Shown here: one piece after another, positions 17,034 through 26,923 of the stretch
Layout of the letters: each line of letters opens with the position of its first letter
How positions within the stretch are numbered: the stretch's first letter is position 1
Assembly (NCBI RefSeq): GCF_003285005.1
Contig: NZ_QMFA01000025.1
Coordinates: forward strand, 1 to 57,148
Direction: 5' to 3'
Origin: Paenibacillus sp. YN15
GTDB taxonomy: Bacteria; Bacillota; Bacilli; Paenibacillales; NBRC-103111
DNA length: 57,148 bases
Made by a program: the position numbers and the translations under genes
The notes under the pieces: model-generated
The model's database searches: none
What the model was told of the DNA's origin: nothing
What the model saw: the letters and a program-made list of their open reading frames with translations, nothing else

Positions 17034-19346
17034 ATGGGAAAGCTTTTTTCCAAGGAAACGACATATTACCGGCAAAGCCTGCTGCTGATTCTGATCATTG
17101 CCACTCTGCCGGGGCTGCTGCTGAGCGGATTGATGTACTGGGGGGCGGGGGGCGAGATTGAAGAGGAGCTGCATCAGCTCCATCAACAGAAAATTCACGA
17201 GCGGGCCCAAACCATTGACGATACCCTCTCCCATCTGGAAATGTCTCTGGGGCATTGGGCGTTTGAACCGCAGTTTGACTATTTGCTGAACAACAAGGAT
17301 TTCTGGAAGAACTACACCCAGGCGTGGGATATCACCAAAACCCTGCTGGTCATCCAAAGCACAAGCGAGCTTATCGAGCGGGTCGAGCTTTATTTGGCGG
17401 GAACGTCAAACGAAGGGGGCATCCGGTTTAACCCGGAGCACAATATGGTGGAGCAGCCCGAGCTGAACGGGCAGTACATGGCGCTTTTGCGCCAGGAGCG
17501 GACGATTTTCTGGACCTATCCCGATTCGGGCTATGCCAACAACCGGGATTTGGCGCTGATTCAGAAGGTGCCCGGCAACAGCAGCGAGCCCATCGGCTTC
17601 CTGATGGTCCGCATCAACATGGATAAGCTGGCGCAATTGGTGGAGACCCTGACCCCGTACAACGGAGCGAAAACACTGCTTGTCCGGGAGGACGGCGGCA
17701 TTATTATCGGCACAGGCGTGACGGAGAAGGATGAGCTGTTTGTTGCGGATATGATCCGGGATATTCAGGCCGGGAGCGCGGAGGATGGGCTGTATTTTAG
17801 CAATTGGAAGGGCAGCAAATATTCGGTAACCTATGACCGTTTCTCTGAGCTCATCAATCATTGGGGGTATATCTCGGCAGCGCCCATCCGTTCCATCACC
17901 ACGCCGCTGCTTTCCATCTCCAAGCTGATCATTATCGTGAGCCTGATTGGTCTTCTGCTGGCGGTGTTTTTGGCCTGGTTTGCGTCCCGGCGCATCTACT
18001 CTCCCATCGGGAAGCTGGTGCGGATGCTGGGCGGGGAAAAAAGCGGGGCGCCGGACAAGGCCATCGATGAATTTTCCCTGATTAACCAGCGCTGGCAGGC
18101 CTTGAACCGGGAAAATCATTCCCTGCAAACCAAGCTGAAGCATGAGCTGCCCCACTTGAAGGAAAGCTTCCTGCAGCAGCTGATTCAGGGGTATCTGTAC
18201 CGGTATTCCGCCGAGGAGCTGATCAGCCGCTTCAGCCAGTACGGCGGCAATGTGGAGCAGGGAATTTTCACCGTTGTGTATCTCCAGCTGATCGGGTTCG
18301 ACCGGCTTATGGACCGGTTCAACAAGGGGGATGAGGGGCTTGTCACCTTTGCCGCCTGCAATATTATTGAGGAGATCACCGGCGGGAGTCTGGACCAGGC
18401 TTACGTCATCAATTTCCATGATTTATCCATTGCCGTTCTGATTGTGGAGCGGCCTGCCCACCAGCGGGACCGGATTTATGGCGTGTGCCGCGAGGTCACC
18501 CAAACCATCAACCGGATTCTGCGGATGCGGGCCACTGTGGTCATTTCCCCTGCGACGGATAATATTACCCAAGTCGCCTCCGTCTTCGAACAGGCCAAGT
18601 CCGCCACCCGGTACCGCAGCTTTGAAAACGAGAACCAGATTCTGGATATGGAGCAGCCGGGGCTGTTTTTTGAGACGGGCAGCTTCAATTATCCCTTCGC
18701 CGTTGAGCGGGAGCTGATCCAGGCGTTAAGGGCGGGCGAGCAGGAGGAGGCGATCAGGCAGCTCACCCTTTTTGTGGAGGCCATGTCTGCCGAGGGGATG
18801 AAGGAGATTGATGTGCAGCAGGGTTTGATGCGGCTTCTGGCAGGCATTCTGAACGCCGTGTCCCAGGTGGGCGTAAATCCGGCCAGTCTGTCCCAGGGGG
18901 GCAATATGTTTGAGGCGTTGTCCCAAATCCGCGACCCGCAGTCCATTCACCAATGGTTCCGGGAGAATATTGTGGAGACGTATATGCGGGAGCTGGAGAA
19001 GCGCTCCAACGACCAGGTGAAGCGGATGATCGAGCAGGCCAAGCAGTATCTTCATGAATATTATGCCAAGGACATTTCCTTGGAAAGCTGCGCGGATCAT
19101 GTGGGAGCCACCTCCCATTTGCTCAGCAAGGCCTTCAAGTACGAGGTGGGGATCAACTTTACGGAGTACCTGACGGAGCTGCGGATGGACAAGGCCAAAA
19201 CGCTGCTGAAGGAATCGGATATCATGATTAACGAAATCGCCTTTTTGGTGGGCTACCAGCCCAGCTATTTCATCCGCCTCTTCAAGAAGCTGGAGGGCAT
19301 CACGCCCGGCCGGTTCCGGGAGATGGTCCGGGGTCAGGGAAGTTAG
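17034..19346 (+). CDS. Membrane-anchored AraC-family transcriptional regulator (module C)
   Basis: This 770-residue one-component sensor has transmembrane helices near 16-36 and 297-320, with an extracellular sensing domain between them. The cytoplasmic C-terminus has an AraC DNA-binding domain over about 665-770 ('YAKDISLESCADHVGATSHLLSKAFK', ending 'KKLEGITPGRFREM'). It belongs to the same overall class as the regulators at 161 and 38676, but the N-terminal two-thirds are clearly different, so it probably senses another ligand. The ribosome site is weak. It sits after module C and is the natural candidate regulator of that operon, of the divergent PL9 lyase and of the GH2 gene, which share upstream motifs. 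Confidence 0.85.
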   Translation: MGKLFSKETTYYRQSLLLILIIATLPGLLLSGLMYWGAGGEIEEELHQLHQQKIHERAQTIDDTLSHLEMSLGHWAFEPQFDYLLNNKDFWKNYTQAWDITKTLLVIQSTSELIERVELYLAGTSNEGGIRFNPEHNMVEQPELNGQYMALLRQERTIFWTYPDSGYANNRDLALIQKVPGNSSEPIGFLMVRINMDKLAQLVETLTPYNGAKTLLVREDGGIIIGTGVTEKDELFVADMIRDIQAGSAEDGLYFSNWKGSKYSVTYDRFSELINHWGYISAAPIRSITTPLLSISKLIIIVSLIGLLLAVFLAWFASRRIYSPIGKLVRMLGGEKSGAPDKAIDEFSLINQRWQALNRENHSLQTKLKHELPHLKESFLQQLIQGYLYRYSAEELISRFSQYGGNVEQGIFTVVYLQLIGFDRLMDRFNKGDEGLVTFAACNIIEEITGGSLDQAYVINFHDLSIAVLIVERPAHQRDRIYGVCREVTQTINRILRMRATVVISPATDNITQVASVFEQAKSATRYRSFENENQILDMEQPGLFFETGSFNYPFAVERELIQALRAGEQEEAIRQLTLFVEAMSAEGMKEIDVQQGLMRLLAGILNAVSQVGVNPASLSQGGNMFEALSQIRDPQSIHQWFRENIVETYMRELEKRSNDQVKRMIEQAKQYLHEYYAKDISLESCADHVGATSHLLSKAFKYEVGINFTEYLTELRMDKAKTLLKESDIMINEIAFLVGYQPSYFIRLFKKLEGITPGRFREMVRGQGS

Positions 19347-19363
19347 GGAGTAATTTGTAAAAA

Positions 19364-19410
19364 AAAGAGCCGTTCCATGGCAGAGCTGATCTGCTGCGGA
19401 GCGGCTCTTT
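19364..19410. terminator. Bidirectional terminator, AraC / flippase
   Basis: AAAGAGCCG and CGGCTCTTT are perfect complements, with further pairing inside. Adjacent A- and T-rich flanks allow use by both convergent genes. Confidence 0.75.
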
Positions 19411-19458
19411 GGATTTTGCGGATGTAGAGCAGACGGACTGTCCGGGGATGGACCGAAA

Positions 19459-21015
19459 TTACCTGACCCAGCGAGAAATGAAGGGAAAGAGCTTGGGGCC
19501 CCGCATGCGAAGCAGCGACAGGGTGGTGAAGTAAATCGCCAGGGAGAATCCGATGGACCCCAACACACTCCATACCAGCGGAATGTCCATAGCGGCGGAA
19601 TAGCCCAACGCCCATTGGCCGCAAAAGGCCATCGCCAGCATGGACAAACAAACTCGCGCATAAGGCCGGATATCCCAATAGAATCCAATGGTGCTGGAGA
19701 TGGAGAGAAAGTTGAGCAGGGTCAAAACCACAATCCCGATCCCCATCCCGAAGGCAATGCCCACAATGCCGAATTGGCTTCCCAGGACAAAAATGGCCAC
19801 AGCCTTCATGCCGGTGGAAATCAGATGATTCCCCAGGGTGGTGCCTGCCCGGCCAAGCCCAAGCAGAATGGCATTCAGCGGCGCGTCAAAATAATGAAGG
19901 AAAAACATCGGAGCCAGAATTCGGAGCAGGATGCCGGCCTCCGGCGCATGGTAAATTAGCGTGGTGAGGGGTGTAGCCCAGATAAACAGAATGACGGTTG
20001 CCGGCGCTCCGATCATCAGGCCCAGCCGCAGCGCCTGGTCCATCCGCTCATGCATCAGCAGGCTGTTCTTGTTGGCGGCGGCTTCGCTGATAGCCGGAAT
20101 CAGGGCAGTGGACAGGGACTGGGTAATAAAGCTGGGCATGAAGAGCAAGGGGAACGCAAAACCGGCCAGCATGCCGAATTGCTTGGTCGCCATCGCCGTT
20201 CCGATACCGGTTAAGGCCAGGCTGGTGGTAATGAGCAGCGGCTGGAAGGCGCCGTACAAGGAATGGACCACACCGTTGCCGGTAATGGGCAAGCCGATCC
20301 GGAGCAGCTCGGCAAGGGTGGATTTGCTTTTTTTCAGGCTGCTTCCCCAGGAGACGCCGGGCATCCGCGCTTCCCCCCGCAGCTTGTAGCTGACGGCGAG
20401 AAACAGCAGGCTGGTGGCCTCGCTGATCACGGCGGCGGCGGTTGCCCCAGCGGCGGCATAGGCGATGCCATAGGGCAGCAGCAGATGCACCAAAGCCAGC
20501 ACACAGGCAATCTGCACGGTAAATTCCAGCACATCGGAGGCGGCAATGGTCTGCATCCGCTGTTTGCCGCGGAAATATCCCTTCAACACGGCGGAAATGG
20601 CGATTATCGGAGCGATGGGGGTAATGGCCAGCATGGCATAATAAGCCCTCTGGTCCGTCAGCAGGATGGAGGCGATCCATTCCGATCCGAACAGGCAAAC
20701 GGTGGTCAGTGTGATGCTCAAGGTGCTGGTGATGGCCAGGGAAACGTGGAGGATTCGCTTTATCTTCGCCTTATCGCCTCTTGCGTCAGCCTCCGCCACC
20801 AGCTTGGAGATGGCCACAGGCAGACCAAGCTCCGTAATGGTGATGACCAGAGGCACCAGCGGCTGGGCCATCATAAGCAGGCCGATCCCCTCCGCCCCCA
20901 GAACCCGGGCAATGTACATTCCGCTGATAAAACCGAGAATCCGGTTGACAAATGCGGCAATGGACAATACAAAGGTGCCTTTCATGAAGGATTGCTTCTG
21001 TTGCGGCATTGGCAT
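19459..21015 (-). CDS. Polysaccharide/lipid flippase, SpoVB-MurJ (MOP superfamily) type
   Basis: This integral membrane protein of about 518 residues has about 14 hydrophobic segments along its length. The N-terminus 'FVLSIAAFVNRILGFISGMYIARVLGAEGIGL' is characteristic of SpoVB/YkvU-like members of the MATE/MOP superfamily. Such proteins move lipid-linked saccharides across the membrane, for example in peptidoglycan or spore cortex building. Three near ATGs compete (21018, 21015, 21009); 21015 is 5 nt after GGGAGG. It has no obvious functional link to the saccharide cluster and is probably a single-gene unit. Confidence 0.85.
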   Translation of the reverse strand: MPMPQQKQSFMKGTFVLSIAAFVNRILGFISGMYIARVLGAEGIGLLMMAQPLVPLVITITELGLPVAISKLVAEADARGDKAKIKRILHVSLAITSTLSITLTTVCLFGSEWIASILLTDQRAYYAMLAITPIAPIIAISAVLKGYFRGKQRMQTIAASDVLEFTVQIACVLALVHLLLPYGIAYAAAGATAAAVISEATSLLFLAVSYKLRGEARMPGVSWGSSLKKSKSTLAELLRIGLPITGNGVVHSLYGAFQPLLITTSLALTGIGTAMATKQFGMLAGFAFPLLFMPSFITQSLSTALIPAISEAAANKNSLLMHERMDQALRLGLMIGAPATVILFIWATPLTTLIYHAPEAGILLRILAPMFFLHYFDAPLNAILLGLGRAGTTLGNHLISTGMKAVAIFVLGSQFGIVGIAFGMGIGIVVLTLLNFLSISSTIGFYWDIRPYARVCLSMLAMAFCGQWALGYSAAMDIPLVWSVLGSIGFSLAIYFTTLSLLRMRGPKLFPFISRWVR

Positions 21016-21230
21016 CATGTCCTCCCGATGAATCAAATACTTCCATTGTATTCGGCGCTTTCAATAAACATGCAGCCAAGCATGTCAAACAGGCAGCCGG
21101 CGCCGTTTCTGCCGGTTCGGGGAACGGGGGGCTTGATTGCGCGGGAAATATGGATGTGGCGTTTGAGCTTGAATCATCCGCTTTTTTTCTCGAAAAATCA
21201 AGGATTTTAGGCTATGTCCGGCAGTAGGCG

Positions 21231-21260
21231 TTGATGCTTTGGCCGTACCGGTGGTAGTAT
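21231..21260 (+). promoter_or_regulatory. Candidate sigma-A promoter of the two-component operon
   Basis: TTGATG (21231-21236), an 18-nt spacer and TAGTAT (21255-21260) lie 50 nt before the kinase start. Confidence 0.4.
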
Positions 21261-21309
21261 GAAGATGCTTGCCGATGAAATAATCCACTATGGGCAGGAG
21301 GGAAACAGC

Positions 21310-23142
21310 ATGGCCGGGATGCCCACCCGAAGCTTTTCGCGCAGACTGGTGATGCGCTTGTCTCTGGTCATCATGACCGCATTCCTCCTGTCCGGATATA
21401 TCTCGTATATAATTCATGTCCGGCTTTTTACAGACGAGGTCAGCAAGCAATTCTTCAAAGCCAACGAGCAGGCGGCCTCCCGCCTGGACCTTCAGATCCG
21501 GGATATATACCGGATATCCAATTCGGTTGTGTTTCATCCGTATGTCCAGGAGGTGCTGAAGCGGTCTGCGGCCATGGAGGACAGGGAAGCCATTACGCAA
21601 ATCTATGACCAGAAGGAGCTGGACAAGCAGCTGCTTCAAGTAAAATTGGATGAGAACAAGCTGTACACCATGTATCTTTTTGACGCCAAGGACAACGGCT
21701 TCTACTTCACAACCTCCAATACCGCGCCCAGAACCCTGGACCGGAGCATCTATGGGGAGGTGAAATGGAAATTGGCCAATTCCATGGGCAATGTGGTCTG
21801 GTTTCCCACGGTCGTCCGGGAGGCCGGGGGAGAGTATGGGGAACGGGGCGTGTATGTGGCGGCCCGGTACATGAAGGATCTGAATCAGAGGCAATACGGC
21901 ATCATGGTTATGCTGTTTGAGGAGTCCCTGTTCTCCGAGGATCTCAATGGGCTTGTAGGAGATGAGAAGGCCAATGTGTTTCTCTATGACAAGCAGGAAA
22001 AGCTGGTTTACTCCGATCTGAAGGCTGCCGGTGAGGCCCCTGATCCGGCAGCTCTTCCGTCCGGCTCAGTGGTAGAGGACAGAGACTCCGGGTACCTGTA
22101 CCTCAAAAGCCGCTCCGGCCAAATGGACTTTACGCTGATCAGCCGGGTTTCCCTGAATGAGCTGGAGCGACGCAGCCCCATCATCTACCAAACCTCCATT
22201 GTAGTGGGTTTGATCGGTGTTGCTGTGGCCAGCATTCTGGTGAATCTGACCGGCAACCGCTTGCTGGCCCCGCTTCGCCAACTGGTGTCGGGGATGCGCC
22301 GGATGAGGGAAGGGGATTTCGATACGCGGCTGACAGTCCGCACGGATGATGAGCTGGGATTCATCAGCGGCAGCTTCAACGATATGGCCCAGAACATCAA
22401 AACCCTGATCAGCGAGGTGTACGAGCGGCAATTGAATGCCCGGGAGGCGGAGCTGACGGCCCTGCAGGCCCAACTGAATCCCCATTTTCTTTATAACACC
22501 CTTGATACCATATATTGGAATATATATCTGAAGAATGATAAGCAAACCGCCAAGCTGGTGGTATCCCTGTCCAACATGCTCCGCTATGCTCTGGAGCCGG
22601 TGGACACCTATACGACCCTGAATGAGGAAATGACCCAAACCCGCAATTATCTGGCCATCCAGAGCTCCCGCTTCGGAGAGGACCTGGAGATTATGATTCA
22701 GGTGGACGAGGAGATTGCAGCGGCTCCTGTTCCCCGGCTGATTCTCCAGCCACTGGTGGAGAATGCCTTCGTACATGGCTTCGCCAACAAAGCGGAGAGC
22801 AAGGTGCTGATCATTCGGGCTTTTCGGCTGCCGCGGGAGAAGACGGAGGCCATGCGGATCGAGATTATCGACAATGGGAAAGGCATGGCCGAGGAGGAGG
22901 TTCGGGAGCTGCTTGCCCATGCGGAGGAGCCGGCGGCAGCCAGGCTCAGCCCTGTCCAAGGGGATGACTCCGCCAAGCGCAAGGTGCCCATCGGGCTAAG
23001 GAATGTGACGCGCCGGATTCATTTGCTGTACGGGCATGAATATGGCGTGGATATTGAATCCAAGCCGAATGCCGGAACCGCTATCCGGCTGACTCTTCCT
23101 CTGCATGAGGGAAGAAGCGGCGGGAAGGAGACGGGAAGATGA
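21310..23142 (+). CDS. Sensor histidine kinase, YesM type
   Basis: This 610-residue membrane kinase has a first helix near 15-38, a dCache-like extracellular domain to about 285, a second helix near 290-312, then HAMP. The His_kinase domain of the LytS/YesM class has 'QLNPHFLYNTLD', whose His is phosphorylated, and the ATPase domain has 'LVENAFVHGF' and the 'DNGKGM' G1 box. ATG 21310 follows AGGAGGG by 7 nt; an upstream in-frame ATG at 21259 lacks one. It overlaps the response regulator by ATGA, so the two are translationally coupled. It likely senses an extracellular saccharide, or its binding protein, for module D directly downstream. Confidence 0.92.
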   Translation: MAGMPTRSFSRRLVMRLSLVIMTAFLLSGYISYIIHVRLFTDEVSKQFFKANEQAASRLDLQIRDIYRISNSVVFHPYVQEVLKRSAAMEDREAITQIYDQKELDKQLLQVKLDENKLYTMYLFDAKDNGFYFTTSNTAPRTLDRSIYGEVKWKLANSMGNVVWFPTVVREAGGEYGERGVYVAARYMKDLNQRQYGIMVMLFEESLFSEDLNGLVGDEKANVFLYDKQEKLVYSDLKAAGEAPDPAALPSGSVVEDRDSGYLYLKSRSGQMDFTLISRVSLNELERRSPIIYQTSIVVGLIGVAVASILVNLTGNRLLAPLRQLVSGMRRMREGDFDTRLTVRTDDELGFISGSFNDMAQNIKTLISEVYERQLNAREAELTALQAQLNPHFLYNTLDTIYWNIYLKNDKQTAKLVVSLSNMLRYALEPVDTYTTLNEEMTQTRNYLAIQSSRFGEDLEIMIQVDEEIAAAPVPRLILQPLVENAFVHGFANKAESKVLIIRAFRLPREKTEAMRIEIIDNGKGMAEEEVRELLAHAEEPAAARLSPVQGDDSAKRKVPIGLRNVTRRIHLLYGHEYGVDIESKPNAGTAIRLTLPLHEGRSGGKETGR

Positions 23143-24695
23143 AAGCTACAGTGCTGATTGTTGACGATGAGCCTGTCATCCGCAAGGGCTTGTCCACGCT
23201 GGTGGAAAGCAATGATCTTGGGTGGGTTGTCATTGGCGAAGCCGCCAACGGACAGGAGGCTATTCGCCAACTGGGCCTGCTTCAGCCCCAACTGGTGCTG
23301 ACGGATATTCGGATGCCCCTGATGGACGGCTTGGAGGTAGCCCGCTATGTATCGGAGCATATGCCACAGACTGCCATTGTGATTCTGACGGGGTACCGGG
23401 ATTTTGAATATGCCCAGGCGGCTATCCGGTACGGGGTCCGGGAGTTTCTGCTCAAGCCCTGCGAGGAGGAGGAGATTTGCCGTGTTCTCCGGCAGGCGCA
23501 CAGCCAGTTCCGGCAGTTGGCCGAACAGAGAGAAAAGGAAGCGCGGCTGCTGCAAATTCAGGAGGAGCAGCTCTTAAGGGCCATGGTGCTGCGCCTTCCC
23601 CATGACAAGGCGGAGGCCCGGATCATTGAGCGCCGCCTGGCCGGTTATGAGTTCTGGCTTATGGTCATGGACAGCTATATGCCGCAGGAGCGGAATTACC
23701 GTGCCCAGGACCTGCCGCTGCTGCAGTTTGCCGTGGGGAATATTGTCCAAGAGCTGCTGAACAGCCGGATGAAGGGACACCGCTGGTTTCCGCTGGAGTA
23801 TAACGAGTTTGCGTTTTTTCTGGAGCGCCATCCTGATAACCAGCCGTCCATGAGCGAGATCGCCCGGGTGGTGAAGGATATTCTGGGGCTGGACAGCCAC
23901 GTGCATATGCTGGGCAGGCTGGATGCCTGCGGGGATGCCGAAGAGCTGTACCAGTCGCATGACAGGGAGAGCCGGGATGCTTCAGCCAAGCTGCGGCCGG
24001 GCCATCCGGAGCGCCGGTTTGATGAGGAGAGGGCGGAGGCCATCCGCAATGAAATTGTCTCCCTGCTGCACCTGGGCAGACAGGATGAGCTGCAGTCTTA
24101 TCTGGCGAAATTGGCGGATGCGGTCCGCAGGGGGAGCGACGCCGTCGAGGAGCACAAGGTAAACGCCTTGTGCGCCGCCGTGGCCCTTCATGAGGTAATG
24201 GTCAAGGAGCTGGAATGGGCCGGGAATCCGGCGGCCGGGGAAATGGGAATCCGGATCAGCCAGCTTGGCGGCATTCAACAGCATGACGAGATCGACAGCT
24301 GGCTGGCGGTTCAACTGGAGCAATTCGGGACGGCTTTCCGCACCTGGCTGGACGGCCGCAACGGCAGCTCGGTGGATCAGGCCCTCCGTTTTATTGAGGA
24401 GAACTACATGCGGGACTGCACACTCTCTGCTGCAGCCGTGCATGTCCATCTGACAGCCAACTATTTGGGCAACTTGTTCAAGAAAGCGAAGGGGGAGAGC
24501 TTCAATGCATATGTGACCCGCTGCCGGCTGCAGAAGGCCAAGCTTCTTCTGGCCAATACGGATATGAAAATTATCGAGGTGGCAGAGGCGGTTGGCTACG
24601 GGGATTCCAACTATTTTACCACCGCCTTCAGGCAAAGTACGGGATTGTCTCCCACTGAGTACAGGAAATTGCACGCTATCAACGCCATCAAATAA
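23139..24695 (+). CDS. Response regulator with AraC output domain, YesN type
   Basis: This 518-residue cytoplasmic regulator has an N-terminal receiver domain with the acidic pocket Asp9/Asp10, phospho-acceptor Asp56 (LTDIRMP) and Lys in 'FLLKPCEEEE'. A central linker of about 280 residues leads to a C-terminal AraC helix-turn-helix pair ('AEAVGYGDSNYFTTAFRQSTGLSPTEYRK'). It is the partner of the kinase that overlaps its start codon. A strong terminator follows, so module D has its own promoter, which this protein probably activates. Confidence 0.92.
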   Translation: MKATVLIVDDEPVIRKGLSTLVESNDLGWVVIGEAANGQEAIRQLGLLQPQLVLTDIRMPLMDGLEVARYVSEHMPQTAIVILTGYRDFEYAQAAIRYGVREFLLKPCEEEEICRVLRQAHSQFRQLAEQREKEARLLQIQEEQLLRAMVLRLPHDKAEARIIERRLAGYEFWLMVMDSYMPQERNYRAQDLPLLQFAVGNIVQELLNSRMKGHRWFPLEYNEFAFFLERHPDNQPSMSEIARVVKDILGLDSHVHMLGRLDACGDAEELYQSHDRESRDASAKLRPGHPERRFDEERAEAIRNEIVSLLHLGRQDELQSYLAKLADAVRRGSDAVEEHKVNALCAAVALHEVMVKELEWAGNPAAGEMGIRISQLGGIQQHDEIDSWLAVQLEQFGTAFRTWLDGRNGSSVDQALRFIEENYMRDCTLSAAAVHVHLTANYLGNLFKKAKGESFNAYVTRCRLQKAKLLLANTDMKIIEVAEAVGYGDSNYFTTAFRQSTGLSPTEYRKLHAINAIK

Positions 24696-24710
24696 GGAAC
24701 AGCCACCATT

Positions 24711-24741
24711 CGCCGGGACCTCCGTCCCAGGCGTTTTTTTT
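24711..24741 (+). terminator. Rho-independent terminator of two-component operon
   Basis: CGCC-GGGAC pairs with GTCCC-AGGCG around a CTCC loop, and eight T follow. Confidence 0.85.
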
Positions 24742-24743
24742 GC

Positions 24744-24908
24744 TAGGCCGTGTTTGTAAACCCGCTTGAGGGCATCTTTCACCGCCTTTTCGTCCCTTAC
24801 TTCGTCACTTCCGCTTGACGTACCCCCGGTACGCCTTCACGAAAGTTCCTTGCCATGAACGAAAATTCGGCCAAATCTGCTCCACTCGGAGTTTGCAAAC
24901 ACGCCCTA
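24744..24908. repeat. MITE-like intergenic element with terminal inverted repeats, about 165 bp
   Basis: The ends are TAGGCCGTGTTTGTAAAC (24744-24761) and its near-complement GTTTGCAAACACGCCCTA (24891-24908), with 16 of 18 positions pairing. Inside is a GTACCCCCGGTAC palindrome. It has no coding capacity. It begins 3 nt after the T-run of a terminator. A shortened relative lies at 51420-51467. Confidence 0.65.
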
Positions 24909-24985
24909 ACAGTCCCATGTTCAACTGTCGCTGTTTTTCGAGATTTCGTTTTGATTATTGAAGGCGTTATGCTCCCGGTCCGTCT

Positions 24986-24991
24986 TATAAT
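24986..24991 (+). promoter_or_regulatory. Possible -10 element of module D
   Basis: TATAAT lies 43 nt before the first permease of module D. No good -35 lies at the right spacing, as expected for an activator-dependent promoter. Apart from this and the 165-bp repeat, the 338-nt gap shows nothing else. Confidence 0.35.
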
Positions 24992-25033
24992 TACAGCAGA
25001 AGCACACCTTCATATGACAAAGGAGTTGACAAC

Positions 25034-25990
25034 ATGGAAACCACACCGGCTGCGGCTATACAGCAGAGGTCCAGGAGTGCAGCGCCACGCCGATATTCCA
25101 GGCGCATCCTTCGCGCCAATATTCCGCTTATGCTGCTGTTCCTGCCCGGCTTGCTGTATTTCTTTATCTTCAAATATTTGCCCATGGGCGGCCTGATGAT
25201 CGCCTTTAAGAATTACAATTTTCACGACGGGGTTTTCGGCAGTCCGTGGGTCGGTTTGAAGAACTTCGAAACCATCTTTAACCAGCCTCACACCCTGGAC
25301 GTCATCCGCAATACCGTTGTATTAAGCGTACTGGAGGTATTCGTCGGGTTTCCTTTTCCCATTCTTCTGGCTATTCTGCTTAACGAGGTCAGAAGAACCG
25401 GATTCAAGCGGATCATCCAGACCATTGTGTACCTGCCCCATTTCTTTTCCTGGGTCATTATCGGAGGGTTCGTGGTCACGCTGTTCTCCATAGATTCGGG
25501 GACCATCAATCACTGGATTGAAAGATGGTTCGGTGAGGCGTACCCCTTTCTGTATAAGCCTGTTTCCTGGATTTCCATCTATATCGGATCGGGCATATGG
25601 AAGGAAATGGGGTTCAGCTCCATAATCTATCTGGCGGCCTTAACCTCCATTGATCCCAGCCTTTACGAGTCCGCCAGCCTGGACGGGGCCAACAAATTCC
25701 AGCAAATCCGCCATATTACCATACCGGGCATCAGCTCCACCATCGTCCTTCTGTTCATTCTGTCCATGGGGCGGATTATGGAGGTGGGCTTCGACCATGT
25801 TTATGTGCTCCAGACTCCCATGGTATCCAATGTAGCCGATGTCATCAGCACCTATATTTACAATATCGGACTGAAGGGGGCCCAGTTCAGCCTGACGGCA
25901 GCCATGGGCATGTTTGAATCGCTTGTCGGTCTGATCCTGGTTCTGTGCACCAATGCTATTGCCCGCAAATTCGGACAGGGATTGTGGTAG
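25034..25990 (+). CDS. CUT1 sugar ABC permease, LplB type (module D)
   Basis: This 318-residue permease has a basic N-terminal tail and then six predicted helices starting near residue 33 (NIPLMLLFLPGLLYFFIFKY). The EAA-loop region reads 'YESASLDGANKFQQIRHITIPGI'. AAAGGAG precedes ATG 25034. It is the first gene of a five-gene run (permease, permease, lipoprotein, GH105, unknown) that follows a YesM/YesN-type pair, an order recalling rhamnogalacturonan loci of Bacillus. Confidence 0.9.
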   Translation: METTPAAAIQQRSRSAAPRRYSRRILRANIPLMLLFLPGLLYFFIFKYLPMGGLMIAFKNYNFHDGVFGSPWVGLKNFETIFNQPHTLDVIRNTVVLSVLEVFVGFPFPILLAILLNEVRRTGFKRIIQTIVYLPHFFSWVIIGGFVVTLFSIDSGTINHWIERWFGEAYPFLYKPVSWISIYIGSGIWKEMGFSSIIYLAALTSIDPSLYESASLDGANKFQQIRHITIPGISSTIVLLFILSMGRIMEVGFDHVYVLQTPMVSNVADVISTYIYNIGLKGAQFSLTAAMGMFESLVGLILVLCTNAIARKFGQGLW

Positions 25991-26001
25991 GGGGGAAACG
26001 A

Positions 26002-26883
26002 ATGAAAGCGACAAACGGAGAGAAAATCTTCTATGCAGCCAACTATGCGGTATTGACTCTGTTGGGTCTGACCTGCCTGTTTCCTTTGCTGAATACCATT
26101 GCCTTGTCTCTAAGTGATATTCACGAGATTCAATCCGGCCGGGTGACCTTCTATCCGATAGGCTGGAATATAGATGCCTTCCGTTCTCTTATCGAGGGCA
26201 CCCGGATCATAGAGGCTTTCCGCAACAGTGTGATCATTACTGTGGTCGGTGTAACCCTCAGCATGGCGGCGACCATCATCACCTCCTATCCGGTATCCAG
26301 ACGGATTTTTATCGGAAGAAAATTTTTTACATTGCTTATTGTATTCACCATGCTGTTCTCCGGCGGCCTGATTCCCACCTACCTGGTGGTGAAGTCCCTT
26401 GGCCTCGTCAATTCCTATTATGCCCTGTGGATTCCGGGCCTCATCAGCGCCTATAACCTGCTGGTCATGCGGACCTTCTTCGAGAACATTCCCGATGACA
26501 TCGACGACGCCGCCAGAATGGACGGATGCTCGGAATTGGGATACCTCATCCGCATCGTGCTGCCCCTGTCTCTTCCGGTCATTGCCACCCTGACACTGTT
26601 CTACGGAGTGGGCAATTGGAACATGTTCCTGAACATCCTGATTTATATTAATGAAACCAACAAGTACAATCTGACTGTATTGGTGCAAAATATGATTCGG
26701 AGCCAAAGCCTGCTGCAGGAGCTGGTAAACAGCGGCGCAACCGGGGATACCCAGGTGGAGGTGGTGCCCGAATCCATCAAGGCGGCAGGGGTGCTGGTGG
26801 TTGTGCTGCCCATGCTGGCCGTTTATCCGTTCATCCAGAAATTCTTCGTAAAGGGTGTCATGCTGGGCTCTGTTAAGGGCTAA
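26002..26883 (+). CDS. CUT1 sugar ABC permease, YtcP/LplC type (module D)
   Basis: This 293-residue partner permease has six predicted helices, the EAA loop 'DDAARMDGCSELGYLIRIVLP' and a C-terminus 'FVKGVMLGSVKG'. ATG 26002 follows GGGGGGAAA and lies 11 nt after the first permease's stop; the open frame extends further upstream but would overlap that gene. Confidence 0.9.
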   Translation: MKATNGEKIFYAANYAVLTLLGLTCLFPLLNTIALSLSDIHEIQSGRVTFYPIGWNIDAFRSLIEGTRIIEAFRNSVIITVVGVTLSMAATIITSYPVSRRIFIGRKFFTLLIVFTMLFSGGLIPTYLVVKSLGLVNSYYALWIPGLISAYNLLVMRTFFENIPDDIDDAARMDGCSELGYLIRIVLPLSLPVIATLTLFYGVGNWNMFLNILIYINETNKYNLTVLVQNMIRSQSLLQELVNSGATGDTQVEVVPESIKAAGVLVVVLPMLAVYPFIQKFFVKGVMLGSVKG

Positions 26884-26923
26884 GGCTGATAATAAAACCA
26901 TAAAGCGAGAGAGGGGCTATCGT

